A DNA stretch of 64,000 bases from Methanofollis sp. W23 (GTDB taxonomy: Archaea; Halobacteriota; Methanomicrobia; Methanomicrobiales; Methanofollaceae): contig NZ_JAGGMN010000001.1 of assembly GCF_017875325.1 (NCBI RefSeq), forward strand, positions 1,178,001-1,242,000, written 5' to 3'. Shown one piece after another: positions 60,392 through 64,000 of this stretch. The position numbers and the translations under genes are program-made. The notes below the pieces were generated by a model. That model saw only the letters and a list, made by a program, of their open reading frames with translations, did no database searches and was not told where the DNA came from. Within the stretch, counting starts at the first letter, position 1. Every line of letters begins with the position of its first letter.

Positions 60392-61810
60392 GTGGCTCTC
60401 CTGAAAGGAGAGCCCAGGACTGCGATCTGGAAACTCTCCGGCCCTTTGGTCGTCTCCATGCTCCTCCTCTCGGCCTTCAACATCGTGGACGCCATCTGGG
60501 TGTCGGGCCTTGGCGAGGAAGCTCTTGCCGCCGTCGGACTCGCCTTCCCGCTCTATATGATCATGGTCGGGTGCGGCGAAGGTCTGGGCGCAGGTGTAGG
60601 GACGGCCATCGCCCGGAGGGTCGGCAGGAATGACCGAAGAGGAGCCAACGGCGTCGCGGCGCAGGGCCTGATCCTTGCCGCATTCCTTGCCGTCGTCTTC
60701 ACGGTCTCGATGGTGCTCTTCTCCGAGAACATCTTCGGCCTCTTCGGGGACGGTGAGGCCGCCGCTCTTGCCTCGGTGTATGCGACGATCATCTTTGGAG
60801 CCTCGACGATCGTCTTCTTCTCCGAACTTGCGTATGGAGTGCTGAAGGGAGAGGGGGACACCAAGCGGGTGATGGAGGTCATCATCGCTGCCGAAGTGAT
60901 CAACTTCATCCTTGACCCGATACTCATCTACGGCGCCGGGATGGGGGTCGCAGGTGCGGCGTGGGCGACCGTGATCTCTTTGATCGCGGAGTTCCTGGTG
61001 ATGGTCTACTGGTTTTTCGTCAGAAAAGATACCTATGTCACGCTCTCGTTCCGGAGGACGCCGGTCAGGTGGCCGGTCATCTCCGAGATCGTGAGGGTCA
61101 GCATCCCCAACACGCTCGGGTGTTCCCTGATCTCGGGCGTTGTCATCGTGATCAACGCGATCCTCTCTACCATCGCGGGGGACACGGCCATCGCGGTCTA
61201 CACCTCCGGGTGGCGGGTCGTCACCTTTGTGCTGGTCCCGCTCTTCGCACTCTCGTCGGCCGTGATGATGGTGGCGGGTGCGGCGATCGGGGCAAAACTC
61301 TACCAGAAACTCGAAGAGGTCTTCAGGTATGCGGTACGCCTGGGGGTGGGGATCGGGGTGTTGCTGAGCGTTGCGGTCTTCGTCTTCGCCCCGCAGATCA
61401 CCCTGATCTTCACCTACTCTGAGGCCTGTGCAGGCATCGCCCCCGAGATCGTCACTTTCCTCAGGACGGTCTGTATCTTCTTCCCGGCCGTCCCGCTGGG
61501 AGTCCTGGCAGGGGCGTTCTTCATGGCCTCTGGCCGGGGGGTCGCCTCCCTCACCGTCACCTCTCTTGGGGTCGGGATGGTGAGTTGTCTCGCCTACCTC
61601 CTCGGGGACGTCATGGGCTTTGGCGTGGCCGGGGTCTGGTGGGGGATCGTCGTCGGCGAGGTGGTCGGCAATGCGGTCGGGTTCCTCTGGATGAGGCATG
61701 AACTCGGTACGCTGGCGATGAGGGCGGAGGAGCAGGAATATGCGGCGCCCTCAGGGTGCTCCTCCGGTGCGAGGGGGACGGCCGCCTCCCAGCGGCAGGG
61801 CGATCTCTGA
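60392..61810 (+). CDS. MATE family efflux transporter
   Basis: A 472-residue membrane protein with 12 helices, exporting drugs or metabolites by Na+ or H+ antiport. MATE motifs: LSGPLVVSMLLLSAFNIVDAIWVSGLGEEALAAVGLAFPL, GAGVGTAIARRVGRND, FSELAYGVLKGEGDTKRVM and ILDPILIYGAGMGVAGAAWATVIS. The start is uncertain: GTG at 60392 is the first usable codon, but upstream in-frame residues (NNETKGVALL) look family-like and reach a stop without any ATG/GTG/TTG, so a short frameshift near the start is possible. The C-terminus has a ~35-residue hydrophilic extension. Confidence 0.9.
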   Translation: MALLKGEPRTAIWKLSGPLVVSMLLLSAFNIVDAIWVSGLGEEALAAVGLAFPLYMIMVGCGEGLGAGVGTAIARRVGRNDRRGANGVAAQGLILAAFLAVVFTVSMVLFSENIFGLFGDGEAAALASVYATIIFGASTIVFFSELAYGVLKGEGDTKRVMEVIIAAEVINFILDPILIYGAGMGVAGAAWATVISLIAEFLVMVYWFFVRKDTYVTLSFRRTPVRWPVISEIVRVSIPNTLGCSLISGVVIVINAILSTIAGDTAIAVYTSGWRVVTFVLVPLFALSSAVMMVAGAAIGAKLYQKLEEVFRYAVRLGVGIGVLLSVAVFVFAPQITLIFTYSEACAGIAPEIVTFLRTVCIFFPAVPLGVLAGAFFMASGRGVASLTVTSLGVGMVSCLAYLLGDVMGFGVAGVWWGIVVGEVVGNAVGFLWMRHELGTLAMRAEEQEYAAPSGCSSGARGTAASQRQGDL

Positions 61811-61859
61811 GAAGAGATCACGGCACTCTTTTTCGATCTTTGCAGCGGGAACAGATCCC

Positions 61860-62334
61860 AACCTCTCCTTGGGTGAACATCTCCTCGAACTGAAATGCTT
61901 CCTTCCTGAAATTCAGATCCCTCTCCTCCACCGGGGGACGTGGTCATGGGGGGAGGCGACGAATGCATGGGTGCGATCATCCATCGCTCTACATCGATAA
62001 GAAGACCGTGAGGAGAGTTTTGGGATGACCTCCGGGATTTATGATCTGATCATCTCGAAGATCAGCCCTATAGAATCTGGCATAAACCCCTGGCTCACGC
62101 ATACGCGATGAATATTTCTCGTCACGTGCTTTTTCTCTCTATTCAAGACGATAATATCGGGAGAGGCCGTGTTCAATACGCCGCCCCCAGGTGTGAGATG
62201 ACGGGAAGGCAGAGGCCTAATTATCCATGAGATGGATCTATAATCTGTGTATCGGTCTTGAAGGAATCTGGTGGATCCAAACCATTATGGAAACCCTGAG
62301 AGATAATATTCGCAATCATTTTCATGGGAACCCC
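61860..62334 (+). repeat. Family C element followed by family B element
   Basis: C-like sequence (GGGTGAACATCTCCTCGAAC, CTTCCTTCCTGAAATTC) from ~61870 ends in GAGAGTTTTGGGATGACCTC at ~62014-62033. B-like sequence starts near 62063 (CCTATAGAATCTGGCATAAAC), passes ACGCATACGCGATGAA and ends CGCAATCATTTTCATGGG near 62328. No gene in 61811-62535. Confidence 0.6.
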
Positions 62335-62535
62335 TCACCAATTCCTGATGTGAACCTGACCCCACCGTCTTCCCGGATCGATCGCGCCGGTGGCAGAGTC
62401 CCCCGATTCCCTGAACCACGATAAGACCAGGAAGACGAGACGACCATGAAAAGAGGTGGGTGCAGTCTTCGACCTATCCTGACCGCCGGGGGCCCATCAC
62501 GAGGACTTCGCCAGGGTCAAAAGTCCGGGAAAACC

Positions 62536-62925
62536 ATGACACCCAAAAAAAGTCACCCAAATATCAAATTAGGACCAGTCCTCCTCAGCATCGCCATTCT
62601 CCTCTTTGTGGCCTTTGCAGGATATGGGCTGTACCGAGAAATAAAAAGTACTGATCATCCTTATTCTATCCATCTCTCATCTGTGAATGAGAGCGAGACA
62701 GGGGATGGTGTCATCGTCCACCTCACCGAGGAAGACTTTGAGAGGTGGCCATTTCTCGGGGAAGCGGTCAAGGGAGAGAGTAGCAATCCATATGCACCTG
62801 AATTGACGAACTCCTCAAGGCGGAGTGAGTTCACTCATGAGTATATATACAACGGCACCCTTGACAGGCCGATTTATCTCGAATATGAAGGAAATTATTT
62901 CAAAACCTGGATCAGTGTAGTGTGA
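62536..62925 (+). CDS. Single-pass membrane protein, unknown function
   Basis: A 129-residue protein starting MTPKKSHPNIKLGP with one transmembrane segment (VLLSIAILLFVAFAGYGLY) and a ~95-residue extracytoplasmic domain rich in Ser/Glu/Tyr (DGVIVHLTEEDFERWPFLGEA...HEYIYNGTLDRPIYLEYEGNYFKTWISVV). The EEDFxxxPxLxxA pattern recalls small surface proteins of Methanomicrobiales, but I do not recognise a named family. Codons are A/T-richer than the average of the window. Confidence 0.6.
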   Translation: MTPKKSHPNIKLGPVLLSIAILLFVAFAGYGLYREIKSTDHPYSIHLSSVNESETGDGVIVHLTEEDFERWPFLGEAVKGESSNPYAPELTNSSRRSEFTHEYIYNGTLDRPIYLEYEGNYFKTWISVV

Positions 62926-63214
62926 GGAGACAAAACCGTCACCATACAAAAGATACCATGTGCAGCGGTGGAGAAAATCTTGAACAAATCTTGTAGAGAG
63001 CCTCTTGATAGTGCTCTGTGGCGGGGAGCGTGCCACCTGCAAATCAAAAATTTTCGATAGAGTCCCAGGCATGCCGCCCTTGATCAGAGGATCTTTCCAG
63101 GCATCTTCTCTGGCAAGAGCAACGACCGATCAAATACGTGATGTAACCTTCCAGACCCTTCACAAGAAATTAAAAAATAGTTCGATACTATTGGGATAAA
63201 AAACCGGTTCACGA

Positions 63215-63445
63215 GGGTTTGTAGAAGTCCTCTTGTTCGTTCTCTTCGCCGGGGGGCAGAACCCCCCGGTCCCCCCGCGTGAAGATAGGTGGCGGACACC
63301 AATGTCCTCCTTATAGTCGTTGATGATGCCTTCCTGGCCCTATCTTCATCCTGGGGGTGCGGCGGCACGCGCCCCCGGCGGGAGCATGTGAGAAGGTGTT
63401 AGAATCACGCTCGCATCCCTGATAGGCGGGGGTTTCGACAGAGCG
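63215..63445 (+). mobile_element. Family A MITE-like element, 231 bp, decayed ends
   Basis: Left GGGTTTGTAGAAG and right GGGTTTCGACAGAGCG are mutated forms of the inverted ends; both GC hairpins remain. Flanks no longer match. A family C end (GAGGGTTTTGAGATATGCTC) follows at ~63466-63485, and a truncated A left arm lies at 62990-63045. No gene in 62926-63650. Confidence 0.7.
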
Positions 63446-63650
63446 GTCCGAAGGGATATTCAAACCAGAGGGTTTTGAGATATGCTCTCTGAAAATGATC
63501 CCTGATTTCAACCCTGGCGGTATGAGGGACATTTTGTCTTCAGATCCCTTCAGGCTTAATACCCAGAGGACAGAGGCCTCTCCCGCATGATCGGACCTCT
63601 GCCTTCCAGGAGGCCCTATCTTTGTCCCGGGGAAACGCGGCCTTCGTCGT

Positions 63651-63989
63651 TCAGAGCAGTCTTGTAGCCCCTGTCGGCCGCGGCACCTTGACCACCAGCA
63701 CCCTGAAGTCCTGGTCAGAGTCGTTGAACCACCGGTGCGGGATCCCTGCCGGGCTCTCGACAAGGTGGTCTCTCTCCACGCGCGCCCCTTCGTCACCGAT
63801 CTCGACGACACCGACCCCCTCAAGGACATAGAAGAAGACGTCCACAGGGGTGATGTGCTGTTTAAGGGTCTCTCCAGGCTTGAGGGTGATGACGACGGCG
63901 ACGGCGTCTTTGGAGTCATAGACTTTTCTGGCGTCCACATGATGGGGATTTGGGTGGACCGGCACCTCGGTGAGATTGATGATATTCAT
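63651..63989 (-). CDS. Cupin-domain protein
   Basis: A 112-residue single-domain cupin. Motif 1 is seen as LKPGETLKQHITPVDVFFYVLEGVGVVEIG (G-x5-H-x-H-type, here with only one His then a Val/Phe-rich strand) and motif 2 as ESPAGIPHRWFND (P-x2-x2-H). The barrel probably binds a metal through the two remaining His and Glu; small cupins of this kind are sugar- or metal-binding proteins or isomerases. The start at 63989 lies 11 bp from the window edge, so upstream context is not visible. Confidence 0.85.
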   Translation of the reverse strand: MNIINLTEVPVHPNPHHVDARKVYDSKDAVAVVITLKPGETLKQHITPVDVFFYVLEGVGVVEIGDEGARVERDHLVESPAGIPHRWFNDSDQDFRVLVVKVPRPTGATRLL

Positions 63990-64000
63990 CTCAATTCATC

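Noticed and set aside
60335-61699. 454-codon minus-strand open frame opposite the MATE gene
   Set aside because: Composition is almost only D/E/R/H/G/P, typical of a shadow frame; the MATE motifs lie on the plus strand.

Overview
The window reads as chromosomal DNA of a high-G+C hydrogenotrophic methanogen of the order Methanomicrobiales (a Methanofollis/Methanoculleus-like genome). The evidence is a methanogenesis marker protein 8 (DUF2099) gene, a DUF3821 surface protein of the kind I know from this order, archaeal CDC48, LSm, tRNase Z and ThiC genes, a CDP-alcohol phosphotransferase for archaeal lipids, archaeal pilins, and many-PAS histidine kinases with a TRHD phosphoacceptor motif. Many starts lie 26-34 nt downstream of a TATA-like box, which suggests leaderless mRNAs. 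No rRNA, tRNA, CRISPR array or transposase was recognised.

Layout. 1-9 kb: DMT transporter with a His-rich tail, geranylgeranyl-reductase-like flavoprotein, a 51-residue protein, pilin plus DUF5658 membrane protein, archaeal phospholipid synthase, small acidic and secreted proteins, a zinc protein and a polyprenol-kinase-like protein. 9-17 kb: REC/multi-PAS kinase, DUF1624 membrane protein, secreted protein, membrane Ser/Thr kinase paired with a winged-helix/FHA protein. 18-24 kb: small GTPase, lipoprotein, adenine deaminase, marker 8, a small HTH pair and the DUF3821 protein. 24-33 kb: RecJ-like DHH phosphoesterase with a PhoU/RCK_C protein, then a five-gene operon (radical-SAM activase, UPF0200 P-loop kinase, TIM-barrel isomerase, tRNase Z, MgtE-like transporter). 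33-43 kb: membrane PAS kinase, ThiC, AhpD-like protein, 5-formyl-THF cyclo-ligase, CDC48, TPR protein. 43-54 kb: gluconeogenic operon (class I aldolase, class I FBPase, a degenerate FBP aldolase/phosphatase homologue), LSm plus winged helix, beta-propeller, pilin-like protein, DUF99, AglJ-like glycosyltransferase, class II aldolase, EndoIII-like protein, two thioredoxins. 54-64 kb: broken PepSY-like gene, CxxC-x17-CxxC protein, epoxyqueuosine-reductase-like protein, an RsbW-like/GNAT fusion, MATE exporter, cupin.

The most striking structure is between the genes. Nearly every spacer over 300 bp holds members of interspersed repeat families. Family A is a non-autonomous, MITE-like element of about 232 bp with 13-bp inverted ends (GGCTCTGTAGAAA). 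At least six copies are flanked by 8-bp direct repeats, four perfect and two with 7 of 8 matches, so these are transposed units and not just recurring spacer sequence. Families B and C are mosaic with A. There are also local tandem duplications at 2.9-3.6, 6.3-6.9 and 17.5-18.1 kb. Other points worth following are the kinase/FHA-winged-helix pair, the degenerate FBPA/P homologue overlapping a class I FBPase, a candidate small RNA near 5.9 kb, and two small protein genes of 51 and 56 codons.
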